From the NCBI RefSeq assembly GCF_010548465.1, contig NZ_JAAGMD010000321.1:1-64000 (forward strand): a stretch of DNA of 64,000 nucleotides, given 5' to 3'. The notes under the pieces were generated by a model that saw nothing but the letters and a program-made list of their open reading frames with translations, was not told where the DNA came from and made no database searches. Made by a program: the position numbers and the translations under genes. This document shows, one piece after another, positions 53,137-63,936 of the stretch (its first letter is position 1; each line of letters begins with the position of its first letter). The stretch comes from Streptomyces sp. SID14436 (GTDB lineage: Bacteria; Actinomycetota; Actinomycetes; Streptomycetales; Streptomycetaceae).

Positions 53137-56100
53137 GTGAACGACCACTCACCCGGAGATCTTTCCGGGCACTCCGGGCTGCGTCAGCCCGGGCGGAGAC
53201 GGGCCCTGCGCCACGTCTCCATGGGTTTGGCCGTCGTCATGTCGACGTCGGTCTTCTACGGGGCACAAGGTGCCGTTGCAGCTACGCTGCCCGCGGCACC
53301 CGTTGAGAAGCCTGCGAAGGCTGTGGCCACGTCGGCCGCGGACATCGCGTCGGCTCGGGTTGCTGCTCGGCTGAACAAGAAGCGTGTCGAGGCACTGTCG
53401 GAGCGCACGGAGACATCGACGACGTGGGCGAATCCGGACGGCACTCTGACCACAGAGCTGTCCGCCGGCCCGGTCCGGTTCCGCGACGAGGGTGAATGGC
53501 GCTCGGTCGATCTCGACCTGGTCCGCGACTCGGACGGCTCAGTTGCGCCCAAGGCGCACCCGCAAGGGCTCGAACTCGGCGAGCGGGGCGGCAAGAAGCT
53601 GTCGTCCCTATCGGAGAACGACGACGCGCCTGCCCGTGACCTGGTCACCCTCGGTGAAGGTGACCAGCAGATCCGCTTGCAGTGGAAGGGTGGCCTGCCG
53701 GAACCGGAGCTGGACGGCAACCGGGCAACGTACGTCGGCGCGGTGCCGGACGGTGACGTGGTCGTCGAGGCGACCCGCACTGGATTCGAGCAGTACGTCA
53801 CGATCCGCAAGCGGCCCACGCAGAAACGTTACTCCTACACGCTGCCACTGAAGGCCAAGGGCCTGAAGGTCAAGCAGCTCAAGGACGGCAGCCTGCTCTT
53901 CACCGACAAGAAGAGCAAGAAACGGGCAGTCATGCCCGCGCCCGTCATGTGGGACGCTGCCGTCGACAAGAGGTCCGGTGAACACACCAACCGGGCCAGA
54001 GTCTTGATGAAGGTCGTCAAGACCAAGGACGGCGTGAACCTGGTCCTGACCCCGGACGCCACGTTCCTCGCTGATCCGGACACGCAATACCCGGTCACGG
54101 TGGACCCGTCGACGTCCTCGCTGTCAAACGTCTTCGACACCTACGTCCAGCAGGGCGAAAAAGTCGACTGGTCCGCAGACACAGAGCTGGACCTCGGCAA
54201 TCCGGGCACGAAGAACGCCGACGGCACCCCGCGCACGGCACGCTCCTTCATCACCTGGAACACCACACCCATCCAGGACGCCCTGATCTCCAGCGCGAAG
54301 CTGAGCCTGTGGAACTTCCACTCCGGCAACACCGACTGCAAGGCCTACCCATGGGAGGTGTGGTCCACCGGCGCGGCCTCGACCTCCTCCCGCTGGACCT
54401 CCCAGCCGGCCTGGACCGCCAAGAAGGCAACCTCGACCGGTACGACCGGAAACGCGGGCTGTTCCACCCAGCCGGACGGGTGGATCAACGCCGACGTCAC
54501 CGGACTCGTTCAGGAGTGGGCCTCTGCCAAGGCGACCCGCGGCCACATGGGCCTGCGCGCCTCGAACGAGTCGGTCATCGCGCAGTGGAAGCGGGTCAAC
54601 TCCGCCAACGCGCCTTCCAATCCACCCAAGCTGGTCGTCACCTACAACTACCGTCCGCGCACCGGCACCAAGCAGGAAGCCGGCCCGCCGTACTTCTCCT
54701 ACAGCGGCGCCTACGTGGTGAACACCTCCACGCCCACGCTGCGGGACACCTTCGTGGACGCCAACGGTGACAAGGTCAACGGCACCTTCCAGATCTACGA
54801 CAACGCCACCAACACTCAGGTCGGCGACGTCATCGTGTCCAAGTACGTGCCTTCCGGGCAGGTCGCCTCCGTGACCGTCCCACCGGGCATGCTGGCCAAC
54901 GGCAAGACCTACAAGTTCCGCACCAGCCCGTACGACGGCACGCACTACAACACCGGCTGGTCGGCCTGGAAGACCTTCACCGTCGACACGACCGCGCCCG
55001 TCGCACCGACGAGCATCACGTCGGCGGACTACCCGTCGAACGCGTGGGTCAAGGGCACGGGCCAGGCCGGAACCTTCACCGCCACCCCGAACGGCACCGA
55101 CCACAACTGGCTCGAGTGGTCCCTCGACGGCGTGACCTGGACCAAGGTCGCCACCGCCGGCTCCAAGGCCGCCAAGGCCATCAGCATCACCCCGCCCAAG
55201 GACGGCACCCATACCCTCCAGGTGCGGCAGGTCGACAAGGCCGACAACAAGTCCGAGGCCGTCGAGTACACCTTCCACGCCGGACCGGGCGGATTCGTCC
55301 AGCCCTCCGACGGCGAGCGCACCGCGCGACGCCTGCCGCTGGTCGCCGAAGCCGACGGCAGCAAGTACAACGCCGTCTCCTTCTCCTGGCGCCGGTCCGA
55401 GGCCGACCCCTGGCAGCCGATCCCGGCCGGCCAGGTCACTTCGGGCGGCAACGCACTGACGGCGTGGCCCGTGGCCATGACGGGCGGCAAGAACAGCCCG
55501 CTGGTGTGGAATGCCACCGACACCGTCGACCCCGACGGCACCATCCAGATCAAGGCCGACTTCACCGGCCCCGGCGGCAGCGGCGCGACCGAACCCCTGT
55601 CCGTCGTGGTCGACCGCAACGCCTCCGGCGCCGCCGCCGACGAGGTGGGACCGGGCTCGCTGAACCTGCTCACCGGTGACTACACGCTGTCCGCCAGCGA
55701 CGCCTCGGCCTTCGGGCTGTCCGTGTCCCGTACGGCCTCCTCGCGCACACCGAACGAGGGCGCCAAGCAAGAGGGCCAGGCACCGATCTTCGGCAAGGAG
55801 TGGGTCTCCGGCACGGCTGCCGAGGCGCCCGAGTCGGACTACTCCCACATCCGGCGAACGTCGGACACGGCCGTCGCCGTTGTCGACTCCGAGGGCGAGG
55901 AGACGCACTTCACGGCCAATGCTGCCAAGACCGGCTGGGTTCCTGAGACCGGCTCCGAGGACCTGACCCTCACGGGTAGCGTGACCGGTTCGTTCACGCT
56001 CTCCGACACCGAGGGCACGGTCACCACCTTCACCAAACCGGATGCAGCCGCTACCACCTGGCAAGTCTCCTCCACACTCCTGGACGGACTGGCCAACACC

Positions 56101-59100
56101 ACCACCACGGTCGTCTCCGAAACGGTGACCGTGGACGGCAAGAAGCTGGCCCGTCCCAAGCGGGTCATCGCGCCGACCTCCGCCGCGAGCGCCGCGGCCT
56201 GCACGGCCACGCCGTCCACCAAGGGCTGCCGGGCGTTGGAGTTCGTCTACGCCGCCTCCACCACTGCCACCGGCCTCGTCTTCGGGGACTTCGCCGACCA
56301 GGTGAAGGAGATCCGGCTGTGGTCCACCGAGCCCGGTGCCGCCGCGGCCACCTCCAAGATCGTGCAGACGTACGCCTACGACGGGTCCGGACGCCTGCGC
56401 CAGGCATGGAACCCGCAGATCAGTCCCGCGCTGAAAACCGAGTACTCCTACGATGCGGCAGGCCGGGTCACCACTCTGACTCCTGCCGGGGAACTGCCCT
56501 GGACCTTCACCTACGGCAAGGCCGGCGCCGCCGCCACCGCCGGTGAGGGCATGCTCCTCAAGGCGTCCCGCTCCGGCCTGCAGCAGGGCACCAAGGACGT
56601 CGAGTCCGGCACCAACTCCACCTCCATCGTCTACGACGTGCCGCTGACCGGCACTACCGCCCCGAACAAGATGGGTGCGGCGGACGTGAAGACGTGGGGG
56701 CAGACGGACACCCCGACTGACGCAACCGCAGTCTTCCCTGCCGACTCGGTCCCCGCCTCGAATGCGGGCAGTGGTCTGACGGCAGGGTCGTACACGCGCG
56801 CTACCATCACCTACATGGGCGTCTCCGGGCGTTCGGTCAACAGCGCAACCCCAGGCGGCCACATCTCCACCACGGAATACGATCGCTTCGGCAACACGGT
56901 GCGCGAACTGTCCGCCGGCAACCGCGAGATTGCCCTGGGCGTCAGCGCCGCCGACAAGGCCGCCCAGGCCGAGCTCGGCATCGGCCAGCTCATCAGCGCT
57001 GAGCGTGCCGACTTGCTGGCCACCAAGTCGGTCTACAACAAAACGGGGACCCGTGAGCTGGAGGAGTTCGGCCCGCTGCGGCGGATCGACCTCACGACTG
57101 ACCTGAAGACCGGCACGACGACCCTGGTGCCCTCCGGAACCTCGGTGACGGCCCGTTCGTGGACGGTCAACGAGTACGACGCCGGCCGCCCGACCGACGG
57201 CACGGCCACGGTGAAGGACCAGATCACCAAGGTCACCAGCGGCGCCCAAGTGCGTGAGCACCCCACCGTCCTCGGCGAGGCCCGCGCCACGCAGACGGTG
57301 TATGACTGGGCCAAGGGCATGCCTACCCAGACGGTCAAGGACCCGGGCGGTCTCGCGATCACCGAGACCACCGAGTACGACGAACAAGGCCGCATCACCA
57401 AGCAGCGGCTGCCCGGAGCCACCGGAAACGACGCCGCGACCCGGGTGACCACCTACTGGTCCGCGACCGGCACCGGCACCTGCCAGGGCCGACCCGAGTG
57501 GGCCGACCTGGTCTGCTCCACCGGTCCGGCCGGCGCCATCACCGGCGGCGGCACCAACCCGGCCCAACTGCCGACCACCACCACCGAATACAGCTGGTGG
57601 GGGGACCCCGCCCAGGTCTCCGAGACCGCCAACGGCAGCACCCGCACCACCACGACCACCTACGACAACGCCGGCCGTCCCACCAAGGTCACCACCACCG
57701 GCGGACTCGGCCAGGCGGTCCCGCAGGCGACGACCGAGTACGACGCGGCCACGGGACGCGCGGTCAAGACGGTCTCTCCGACAGGGGGAACCATTACCAA
57801 GGTGTTCGACAAGCTCGGCCGCCAGATGTCCTACACGGATGCCGACGGCGGTGTCACCACCACCGAGTACGACCTGCTGAACCGGCCGGTCAAGGTCAAG
57901 GACAACGCGCCCTCAACCGTCACGTACACCTACGACACGGCTGTGGAGCCGCGCGGCTTGGCCACGAAGACCACCGACTCCATCGCCGGCGTCTTCCAAG
58001 CGACCTACGACGCGGACGGCTCCGTGGCGAGCGAGAAGCTGCCCGGCGGTTACACCCTCACCACCACCGAGGACACGACGGGCGCCACGCTGAACCGCTC
58101 CTACAAGCGTGACAGCGACGGCACCCTCGTCTACGCGGACACCGTGACCGAATCCATCCACGGTCAGGTAACAAGCCACGCGGGCTGGTCCGACCAGACC
58201 TACCGCTACGACGCCACCGGCCGCCTCACCACGGTCGAGGACACCGTGGACACGGTCTGCACGCGCCGCACCTACACGTTCGACGCGCGCACCAACCGCA
58301 AGTCCCTCACCACCATCGCTGCGGCCCCCGGCCTGGACTGCGCCACCACGGGAGGAACCACCACCAGCCACACCTACGACAGCGCCGACCGCCTCATAGA
58401 CACCGGCTACGTTTACGACGCGTTCGGCCGCACGACTACGGTCCCCGGCAATGGCACGGTCGGCTACTACGCCAATGATCTCGCCTACCAGCAGACCGCG
58501 AGCGGCCAGCGGCAGACCTGGCAGCTCGACGCCGCTCACCGCTTCCGTTCCTGGAAGACCGAAACGGGCAGCGGCTCCACGTGGACCCAGACCAGCTCGA
58601 AGCTCAACCACTACGACGGAGACGGAGACAACCCGCGCTGGATCGTCGAGGACACCGCCACTGGTGCCCTGACCCGCAACGTGGAGTCTGCCTCCGGCGA
58701 CCTGGCCGCCACCACCAGCAAGACCGGCAACACCACCCTGCAGCTCACCACCGTCCACGGTGACGTGGCCCTCCAGCTCCCGCTGGACACCAGCAAGGCA
58801 CCCGTCGCCCTCGACACCGACGAGTACGGCAACCCGCGGGCCGGCCAGGCGGCCACCCGCTACAACTGGCTCGGCGCCAAGCAGCGCTCCACCGAGACCC
58901 TCACCGGTCTCACCCTCATGGGCGTCCGCCTCTACAACCCCGCCACCGGACGCTTCCTCTCCCCCGACCCCGTCTACGGGGGTGGAGACAACGCCTACGC
59001 CTACCCCGGCGACCCCATCAACCAGTACGACCTCGACGGCAAGAGGTGGTGGCGCAAGGCCAAGAGCTGGGCGAAACGGGGGCTGGGATGCAGCGCGACC

Positions 59101-59403
59101 AAGTGCCTCTTCTTCAACAAGAGGAACAAGCACTTCGTCATGCGAGACGGTCGACCGGGACTCCACTTCAAAAACCATCGGATCCGTGCCGAATGGGATC
59201 GGAGCAACGGCTGGCACGTGAACGTGGGCAAAAAGCACTATCGCGCACGCGACGCAATCAGAAAAGCCACCAGATCGGGCGGCCGCTTCCTGCGAGGCGT
59301 AGGCCGAGCAAGCCGCCGATGGGGACCGCCCATCTGGATTCCAAACGAAGTACACCGCTACCGTAATCCGTGCTACCCGCTCCGGCGCTGTCCGGCCGCA
59401 TAG
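53137..59403 (+). CDS. Secreted Rhs-repeat polymorphic toxin
   Basis: 2,088 residues. Signal peptide ([20 protein letters not shown] ... AVAA), then the DNRLRE precursor half shared with the protein at 39-43 kb ([58 protein letters not shown]), then a long run of YD/Rhs repeats (for example [43 protein letters not shown]). The core ends with the canonical [19 protein letters not shown] and [11 protein letters not shown] at about residue 1966. The variable C-terminal tip, about 122 residues and strongly basic, starts [17 protein letters not shown] and carries [21 protein letters not shown] do not recognise this tip as a known toxin fold; its end ([16 protein letters not shown]) is Cys-containing. 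GTG start 53137 with AAGGGG upstream. Immunity candidate directly downstream. Confidence 0.88.
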   Translation: MNDHSPGDLSGHSGLRQPGRRRALRHVSMGLAVVMSTSVFYGAQGAVAATLPAAPVEKPAKAVATSAADIASARVAARLNKKRVEALSERTETSTTWANPDGTLTTELSAGPVRFRDEGEWRSVDLDLVRDSDGSVAPKAHPQGLELGERGGKKLSSLSENDDAPARDLVTLGEGDQQIRLQWKGGLPEPELDGNRATYVGAVPDGDVVVEATRTGFEQYVTIRKRPTQKRYSYTLPLKAKGLKVKQLKDGSLLFTDKKSKKRAVMPAPVMWDAAVDKRSGEHTNRARVLMKVVKTKDGVNLVLTPDATFLADPDTQYPVTVDPSTSSLSNVFDTYVQQGEKVDWSADTELDLGNPGTKNADGTPRTARSFITWNTTPIQDALISSAKLSLWNFHSGNTDCKAYPWEVWSTGAASTSSRWTSQPAWTAKKATSTGTTGNAGCSTQPDGWINADVTGLVQEWASAKATRGHMGLRASNESVIAQWKRVNSANAPSNPPKLVVTYNYRPRTGTKQEAGPPYFSYSGAYVVNTSTPTLRDTFVDANGDKVNGTFQIYDNATNTQVGDVIVSKYVPSGQVASVTVPPGMLANGKTYKFRTSPYDGTHYNTGWSAWKTFTVDTTAPVAPTSITSADYPSNAWVKGTGQAGTFTATPNGTDHNWLEWSLDGVTWTKVATAGSKAAKAISITPPKDGTHTLQVRQVDKADNKSEAVEYTFHAGPGGFVQPSDGERTARRLPLVAEADGSKYNAVSFSWRRSEADPWQPIPAGQVTSGGNALTAWPVAMTGGKNSPLVWNATDTVDPDGTIQIKADFTGPGGSGATEPLSVVVDRNASGAAADEVGPGSLNLLTGDYTLSASDASAFGLSVSRTASSRTPNEGAKQEGQAPIFGKEWVSGTAAEAPESDYSHIRRTSDTAVAVVDSEGEETHFTANAAKTGWVPETGSEDLTLTGSVTGSFTLSDTEGTVTTFTKPDAAATTWQVSSTLLDGLANTTTTVVSETVTVDGKKLARPKRVIAPTSAASAAACTATPSTKGCRALEFVYAASTTATGLVFGDFADQVKEIRLWSTEPGAAAATSKIVQTYAYDGSGRLRQAWNPQISPALKTEYSYDAAGRVTTLTPAGELPWTFTYGKAGAAATAGEGMLLKASRSGLQQGTKDVESGTNSTSIVYDVPLTGTTAPNKMGAADVKTWGQTDTPTDATAVFPADSVPASNAGSGLTAGSYTRATITYMGVSGRSVNSATPGGHISTTEYDRFGNTVRELSAGNREIALGVSAADKAAQAELGIGQLISAERADLLATKSVYNKTGTRELEEFGPLRRIDLTTDLKTGTTTLVPSGTSVTARSWTVNEYDAGRPTDGTATVKDQITKVTSGAQVREHPTVLGEARATQTVYDWAKGMPTQTVKDPGGLAITETTEYDEQGRITKQRLPGATGNDAATRVTTYWSATGTGTCQGRPEWADLVCSTGPAGAITGGGTNPAQLPTTTTEYSWWGDPAQVSETANGSTRTTTTTYDNAGRPTKVTTTGGLGQAVPQATTEYDAATGRAVKTVSPTGGTITKVFDKLGRQMSYTDADGGVTTTEYDLLNRPVKVKDNAPSTVTYTYDTAVEPRGLATKTTDSIAGVFQATYDADGSVASEKLPGGYTLTTTEDTTGATLNRSYKRDSDGTLVYADTVTESIHGQVTSHAGWSDQTYRYDATGRLTTVEDTVDTVCTRRTYTFDARTNRKSLTTIAAAPGLDCATTGGTTTSHTYDSADRLIDTGYVYDAFGRTTTVPGNGTVGYYANDLAYQQTASGQRQTWQLDAAHRFRSWKTETGSGSTWTQTSSKLNHYDGDGDNPRWIVEDTATGALTRNVESASGDLAATTSKTGNTTLQLTTVHGDVALQLPLDTSKAPVALDTDEYGNPRAGQAATRYNWLGAKQRSTETLTGLTLMGVRLYNPATGRFLSPDPVYGGGDNAYAYPGDPINQYDLDGKRWWRKAKSWAKRGLGCSATKCLFFNKRNKHFVMRDGRPGLHFKNHRIRAEWDRSNGWHVNVGKKHYRARDAIRKATRSGGRFLRGVGRASRRWGPPIWIPNEVHRYRNPCYPLRRCPAA

Positions 59404-59422
59404 CATGAGTCTGAGCCACCAT

Positions 59423-59462
59423 GTTCGCCGGCTTCTTTCCGATCGGAAAGAAGCCGGCGAAC
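59423..59462. terminator. Perfect 40-nt palindrome between toxin and immunity gene
   Basis: GTTCGCCGGCTTCTTTCC (59423-59440), GATC, GGAAAGAAGCCGGCGAAC (59445-59462): 18-bp perfect arms, fully palindromic. It lies 19 bases past the toxin stop and 24 bases before the next ATG. It could be a terminator or attenuator setting the toxin-to-immunity ratio, or a recombination site; there is no U-tract. Confidence 0.7.
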
Positions 59463-59486
59463 AGCCGAGGAAAGGAAGCCGCAATC

Positions 59487-59936
59487 ATGCTGTACATCGA
59501 AGCGGCGAACTCTCGCGACATGGAGACCTTCATCTCTGCACTCAGCCGAGAATTGCAACTGTTCAAGGCTGATGTATACGTGGACCTATACATCGATGAG
59601 CCGCTCAGCGACGAAGGAGCAGACGAATCATTTCGAGCGATGATTAGAATCGCGACACAAAAGGAGAAGACCGACCGCCGATCGCGTATTCTCGGAAGAC
59701 GTGATCCGCTCATGGGTGTGAAAGTAGACCTCGGGCAGAGCGACCAGGCCGTCCATTTCTCCCGCATTGCCCATCGCATCATCAATGCCGAAGGATGGTG
59801 TGGCGACCATCAAGTGTTCGGAACCGTAGAATCTTCCGTGCGCGTCTGGGTAGACATGCCGACCGAAGTGATTAAAAGAGTCCTTCTCGCAGCCACGGCC
59901 GCAGGTGCCATCATCCGAGTAAATCCTTCAGAGTGA
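59487..59936 (+). CDS. Candidate immunity protein for the Rhs toxin
   Basis: 149 residues, MLYIEAANSRDMETFISALS at the start and AATAAGAIIRVNPSE at the end, no signal peptide, so cytosolic. Mixed alpha/beta with ELQLFKADVYVDLYIDEPL and SVRVWVDMPTEVIKRVLL. The coding sequence is visibly less GC-rich than its surroundings, a sign of recent acquisition typical of toxin-tip/immunity cassettes. ATG 59487 has an AGGAAAGGAAG ribosome site. I know no family for it; the immunity role is inferred from position right behind the Rhs toxin. Confidence 0.65.
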   Translation: MLYIEAANSRDMETFISALSRELQLFKADVYVDLYIDEPLSDEGADESFRAMIRIATQKEKTDRRSRILGRRDPLMGVKVDLGQSDQAVHFSRIAHRIINAEGWCGDHQVFGTVESSVRVWVDMPTEVIKRVLLAATAAGAIIRVNPSE

Positions 59937-59958
59937 GTAACCTTTCCGAGGTGGTGTC

Positions 59959-60153
59959 ATGCGGAAATATCAACTCACCCTATTTATTGTGGTCTTCGTC
60001 CCATTCATGACGGTGAGCGCGATCGACCGCATCCCCGAGGAGGGATGGTCCCGGGTGTGGGGAGTCGTTGAGATCGTCCTGGCTGCAGCTATCGCAATTG
60101 GTGCGCTCGTAGAGGTCCGGAGAGAATGGAAAAGAAGAAGGTCCAGTCACTAA
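59959..60153 (+). CDS. Small membrane protein behind the immunity gene
   Basis: 64 residues with two helices (LTLFIVVFVPFMTVSAI and VWGVVEIVLAAAIAIGALVE) and a basic C-terminus (RREWKRRRSSH). The ATG at 59959 follows the immunity stop by 22 bases; the sequence between contains CCGAGGTGG, an acceptable ribosome site. Same low GC as the immunity gene, so it probably belongs to the same cassette. It may be a second immunity factor acting at the membrane; no family recognised. Confidence 0.55.
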   Translation: MRKYQLTLFIVVFVPFMTVSAIDRIPEEGWSRVWGVVEIVLAAAIAIGALVEVRREWKRRRSSH

Positions 60154-61996
60154 CTGACCTCCGAAGTGCCCGTCACCTGAACAACACCCAGCTAAGAGTT
60201 CGTGAAACTCTCTTGCTGAACGGGCCTGACAAACGGTGACTGGTATGACAATTCGGCCGTTCGAGATGGTATGTGTCCGGCCGTGAATCACGGACGATGT
60301 CCTGTGGGCGCTGGATCGATACGCTCCAGCCGCCTTGGTACCGAGGCTTCCGGTCCATGACCCCCGCCGGGCCGGCTGTGCCTACAGGGCATCGTCTACG
60401 TGCTGAAGATCAGCCGTCGGGCCTGTCCCCCCATTCCGGTGGGAGACTGCGGGTTTCGCAGCTTCCCGGAGACCACGTCTGTCGTGGACCCCGATCGGAT
60501 CCGCGCGATGCGTGGGCCCTGGGGTTCGAGGTGGCTGCACTTTACCCCGAGCGTCACGGATTTCGTTCCCGTCAGCCCTCTGGCTGACCGGCGCCGGTGT
60601 GGCATCTGGTGCCACACCGAGTAGTTGCAGGTGCCCCGTTTACGACCCTCAAGCCTTGCTCAAGTCCTACAGCTGGAAGAGTCCGTGACGCCCCGTCCGC
60701 CCAGCGTGCCACCGACCCCGCCCGGAGTGCCAAAGTTCACACAAGGAGCACACCGCCCAGACCACCGTGCGCCCCCACATCCCGGAAGCCTTCAACGACC
60801 CACCCACCACACGCTGAAGCCACCGCAGCGGCGGCAGCAACTCGGCGTCCTCCTGGGCAGGGCACCGGGAGCCGGACCGGCCGGCCTGAGCACCTCAGCC
60901 CGGATGAGCCGGGCTGAGGGCGACACGGCAGAGCGACGGTGCTGCGGTTCCTCGCGTCCGCGACCTGCACGAGCACCTCGGCCTGCCCACCGACGAGCCC
61001 CGGACGCGGCCGCTACCGGAAACGGACTTAACGCCCTCTCAGAGGCATCATCGACGGTGCAGGCACGTGCCGGATGTGGCGTCTTCACAGGTAGCGGCGG
61101 TTGCGGCGTGAACTGTATGCCTTGTCGCCGCTGACGTGGTCGGGCCGGGGCCGAGGGCGTCCGCCCAGCGGCCGGGGGACCCGGATCCGATCCAGGACCT
61201 CGATCAGTTGCGGCGTCGCCCCCTGGCCCGGCGTGCAGAAAGGGCAGTGGGCGGCAGCCGCCTTTGCCGACGAGGTGGATCTTGCAGGTCAGGCCGCCCC
61301 CTGGACCGTCCGAGTCCCTCGTCGGGGCGGTTGCGGGGTGTTGTCACTTTTTGGGACCCGCGGCCGGGCTTTGCGGGCGCCGGCCGCATGCTGATGGGGC
61401 GGGCCCCCTCGCCAGCCTCGCTCCCTTCAGAACCGGATGAGTAACGCGGACGCGCGCCTTCAAGCCCGCGCCCTGTCCCAGGTGCGGCACTGAGGCGCCT
61501 GGCCGTGGTGACAATGCCCGACACCGTCCACTGAGTGAAGTCCACCGCGCGGACCGCTGACCGCGACGAGCGCTCCAGCTTCTCGGTCACGACCTGGACG
61601 TCGTCGACCGGCCGTGCGTGGACCTGCGCGTCGAGGGGCAGCACAGGTACGACGCGACCGGACCGGTGACCGCCGCTGACTTGGACGCCCACAGTGTCCG
61701 CCCGGCGGGGCACCGGCATGCCGGGTTTCAGGACTGATGGTTCCCGGAGACGACCGCGACGTTCCAAGCAGCGGCCCCACCGGCCACATTGATCCGGGAT
61801 GCGCTGCACCTTCTTCTCCACTCCACTTATCAACGGCTCATGCTCCGGTGTCTGAAATAGCACGATGACTCGGACCAGCGGGCGGAATCTCAAACCGCGT
61901 TGTGGGTTCCCTGTGCTTGAATCTCGTCGACCCGGCGTGGACACGTCACTGACCAGGCGGTCGTCTGCGCTGTTCGTTCAAAACAGGGGACACAAC
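60154..61996. other. Long region of insertion-sequence debris without an intact gene
   Basis: About 1.84 kb. Recognisable are an IS5-type scrap on the minus strand near 61085-61305 (listed separately) and a weaker one on the plus strand near 60385-60500 (GIVYVLKISRRACPP, like the N-terminal region of an IS5-type OrfA). A hairpin (TCAGCCCGG at 60897-60905 with CCGGGCTGA at 60910-60918) may be a terminator. The remainder shows only GC-driven frames. Confidence 0.5.
61085..61305 (-). pseudogene. IS5-family transposase fragment
   Basis: Minus strand, two phases: GLTCKIHLVGKGGCRPLPF, then after a shift ATPQLIEVLDRIRVPRPLGG and DHVSGDKAYSSRRNRRYL, which contains a catalytic-type Asp (GDKAYSS). This is the middle of an IS5-type DDE transposase; the first Asp and the Glu are absent. 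Confidence 0.65.
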
Positions 61997-63352
61997 TTGA
62001 GATTGAAACGACTGATGACCGCGGGAGCCGTGTCGCTGGGGCTGCTGGGAAGCTGCCTGAGCGTGGCTCAGGCAGCTGCGGCGCCGGTGCGCGGATCAGA
62101 CACGACGGCAGTGCACACCACAGGGGATGCCGTACCGCTCGAGCAGGATTCCGTGCTGCTGCCGGAAAACCTGGACGAGTCGTCACAAGCGCTCGATGAC
62201 GAGCTTTCCCTGCCGCTGCCTGAAGCGCTCGAGGGGGAAGCATCCGAACCGGCTACGCCGGCACTGGGAGAAGACGAACCGGTGACGGAGGAGTTCTCGT
62301 CACCAGACCCGCAGACAGGCTCTGCGGCTGCGCAGGCGGCGTGCCGGACTCAATTGGCGGCCGCGCAGGCAGCCGACAGCGACAGCCCGGTGGCGTGTGT
62401 CCAGTGGGGCACCAGTGCGCCAGCGGCCGACCTGCGTGCGGCAGTCAACGCCTGGCCCGTGCCGAAGTGGTGTGATGACCACGGCGCGAACGGCAAGTGG
62501 TACGTCAACCGGTTCAAGGCATGCGGGATCTTTCCGGCCGATCTGACGGTGACGAACCCGCGCACCGGCGCGGTGGTCGGACGGATGCACTACATCACCC
62601 GCGCCTACGCCTACAGCGCCCGGGACGTCAAAACCTGGGCCTACCAGGTCGAACTGCTGGAAGTGAACAGCTCCGGAGTGGCCAAGGGCAGCAGCGCCGT
62701 CGGTAGCGGCACCTGCGCGGGCAAGTGCAAGGTGACCAAGAGCACCTTCCCCCCTCAGGCGATGAGCAAGAGCAAGGAGCCGGTCGGCCAGTTCTTCCTC
62801 GACACCACCATCAAAACATCCCCCAAGGGACAGAAGGGCGACGGACAAGCGACGGCGGCATGGACGTTCACGAACCCAGCGTGGGCCGGCCCCAGTACTC
62901 AGATGAAGCTGCAGACTCCTGCCGTGCGGTGCGACAACGCCCTGCCCGGCACGTCGAAGCCCGGCTGCGTGATGCCTCACATCCCAGAGATGGTCTACGC
63001 GAAGAACGGTGAGTACCCGGAACTCGCCAAGCACATCGCGTACGCGCAGAACACCAAGAAGCTGCCCGGCAAGCACGGCACCAAGAGCTACCTGTCCCGG
63101 CTGACGGACAAAAAGAAGATCAAGGAAAACCGCGGCAAGGCGTGCCCCGCCAGTCTGAAGCGGCCGAAGGGCAAGCAATGCGACGAGTACCCCTTCGCAT
63201 CCACCTGGCAAGGCGCCAAGACCGGGGGCGGCAAGTTCAGCCGACGCATGATCGACGGTCGCCAGAACGAGGAAGGCGGCAAGGCCCTGGGCCGTTTCTA
63301 CCTGTATAACCGCATCATCGAAAAGGACAAGTTCCTGGTGTGGATCAAGTAG
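61997..63352 (+). CDS. Secreted NucA/NucB-type DNase
   Basis: 451 residues from a TTG at 61997, which has AGGGGA upstream and opens a good signal peptide (LMTAGAVSLGLLGSCLSVAQ ending AQAAA). An acidic linker is followed by a middle domain with paired cysteines and a C-terminal NucA/NucB-type nuclease: KGKQCDEYPFASTWQGAK (Cys395, Asp396, Glu397), GGGKFSRRMIDGRQNEEGGK and the end FYLYNRIIEKDKFLVWIK. NucB-family enzymes are secreted sporulation or biofilm DNases and also serve as polymorphic-toxin tips. The next gene, 28 bases on, is a likely specific inhibitor, so an intercellular toxin role is plausible. Confidence 0.82.
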   Translation: MRLKRLMTAGAVSLGLLGSCLSVAQAAAAPVRGSDTTAVHTTGDAVPLEQDSVLLPENLDESSQALDDELSLPLPEALEGEASEPATPALGEDEPVTEEFSSPDPQTGSAAAQAACRTQLAAAQAADSDSPVACVQWGTSAPAADLRAAVNAWPVPKWCDDHGANGKWYVNRFKACGIFPADLTVTNPRTGAVVGRMHYITRAYAYSARDVKTWAYQVELLEVNSSGVAKGSSAVGSGTCAGKCKVTKSTFPPQAMSKSKEPVGQFFLDTTIKTSPKGQKGDGQATAAWTFTNPAWAGPSTQMKLQTPAVRCDNALPGTSKPGCVMPHIPEMVYAKNGEYPELAKHIAYAQNTKKLPGKHGTKSYLSRLTDKKKIKENRGKACPASLKRPKGKQCDEYPFASTWQGAKTGGGKFSRRMIDGRQNEEGGKALGRFYLYNRIIEKDKFLVWIK

Positions 63353-63380
63353 AAGACCACCGCCGGGGGAGGACTGCGAC

Positions 63381-63884
63381 ATGAGCGACGACACGGCACG
63401 GGGCCGGCAACTCGTCCCCGTGCAGTACCACCAGTTCGACATCAGCGACGAGGACGGCCCGACCGGCCCCGACATCGACCGCAGCCACAACGGACTGGTA
63501 CGCGTCACCGACGGCATTGTCACCGTCATGACCGGTATCCACACCGGCGACGTCGACGTCACCGTCACCCTCCACGACACCCCGCCCAACCCCGATGCAG
63601 GAGACTGGCAGGACATCGTGGAAGTCTCCGCACACTCCGTATCCGGCGACCTCCGAGTCCGCGGCATCATGGACGACCTCGACGAAGAACTCCCCGTCCT
63701 GGCGTTCAACGGGCCCGGTGACTACCGACTGCGCGTGCACGCCCGTGGCCGCGACACCGCCGTCGACCTGGCCCCGGACGAGGTCACCGAGTGGTACCTC
63801 ATCCAAGCCTGGCCGGCCCCCGCCGAACCTGTCACCGTACGACGTCAGAGCGACAACTACGGGGCGTCAGCCCGCACACACTGA
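63381..63884 (+). CDS. ComJ/Nin-like candidate inhibitor of the DNase
   Basis: 167 residues, no signal peptide, beta-rich. The opening VPVQYHQFDISDEDGP recalls the YHQF segment of Bacillus ComJ (Nin), the small protein that binds and inhibits NucA. Later strands (GDVDVTVTLHDTPPNPD, LPVLAFNGPGDYRLRVHARG) also fit that beta-sandwich plan. The resemblance is by eye and short. Position right behind a NucA/NucB-type DNase supports it. The ATG at 63381 follows a GGGGGAGGAC ribosome site. A strong terminator closes the two-gene operon. Confidence 0.6.
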   Translation: MSDDTARGRQLVPVQYHQFDISDEDGPTGPDIDRSHNGLVRVTDGIVTVMTGIHTGDVDVTVTLHDTPPNPDAGDWQDIVEVSAHSVSGDLRVRGIMDDLDEELPVLAFNGPGDYRLRVHARGRDTAVDLAPDEVTEWYLIQAWPAPAEPVTVRRQSDNYGASARTH

Positions 63885-63899
63885 AAGAATGCTGGCCAC

Positions 63900-63936
63900 G
63901 CCTGCCCGCTCACCGGAATACGGTGAGCGGGCAGGC
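63900..63936. terminator. Strong terminator of the DNase operon
   Basis: GCCTGCCCGCTCACCG (63900-63915), loop GAATA, CGGTGAGCGGGCAGGC (63921-63936): a perfect 16-bp stem, 16 bases past the stop of the inhibitor-like gene. Confidence 0.85.

Noticed and set aside
54124-57567. Very long minus-strand open frame (over 1,100 codons) inside the Rhs gene
   Set aside because: Gly/Val/Arg-rich antisense shadow with no domains; the plus strand carries the DNRLRE and Rhs repeats.
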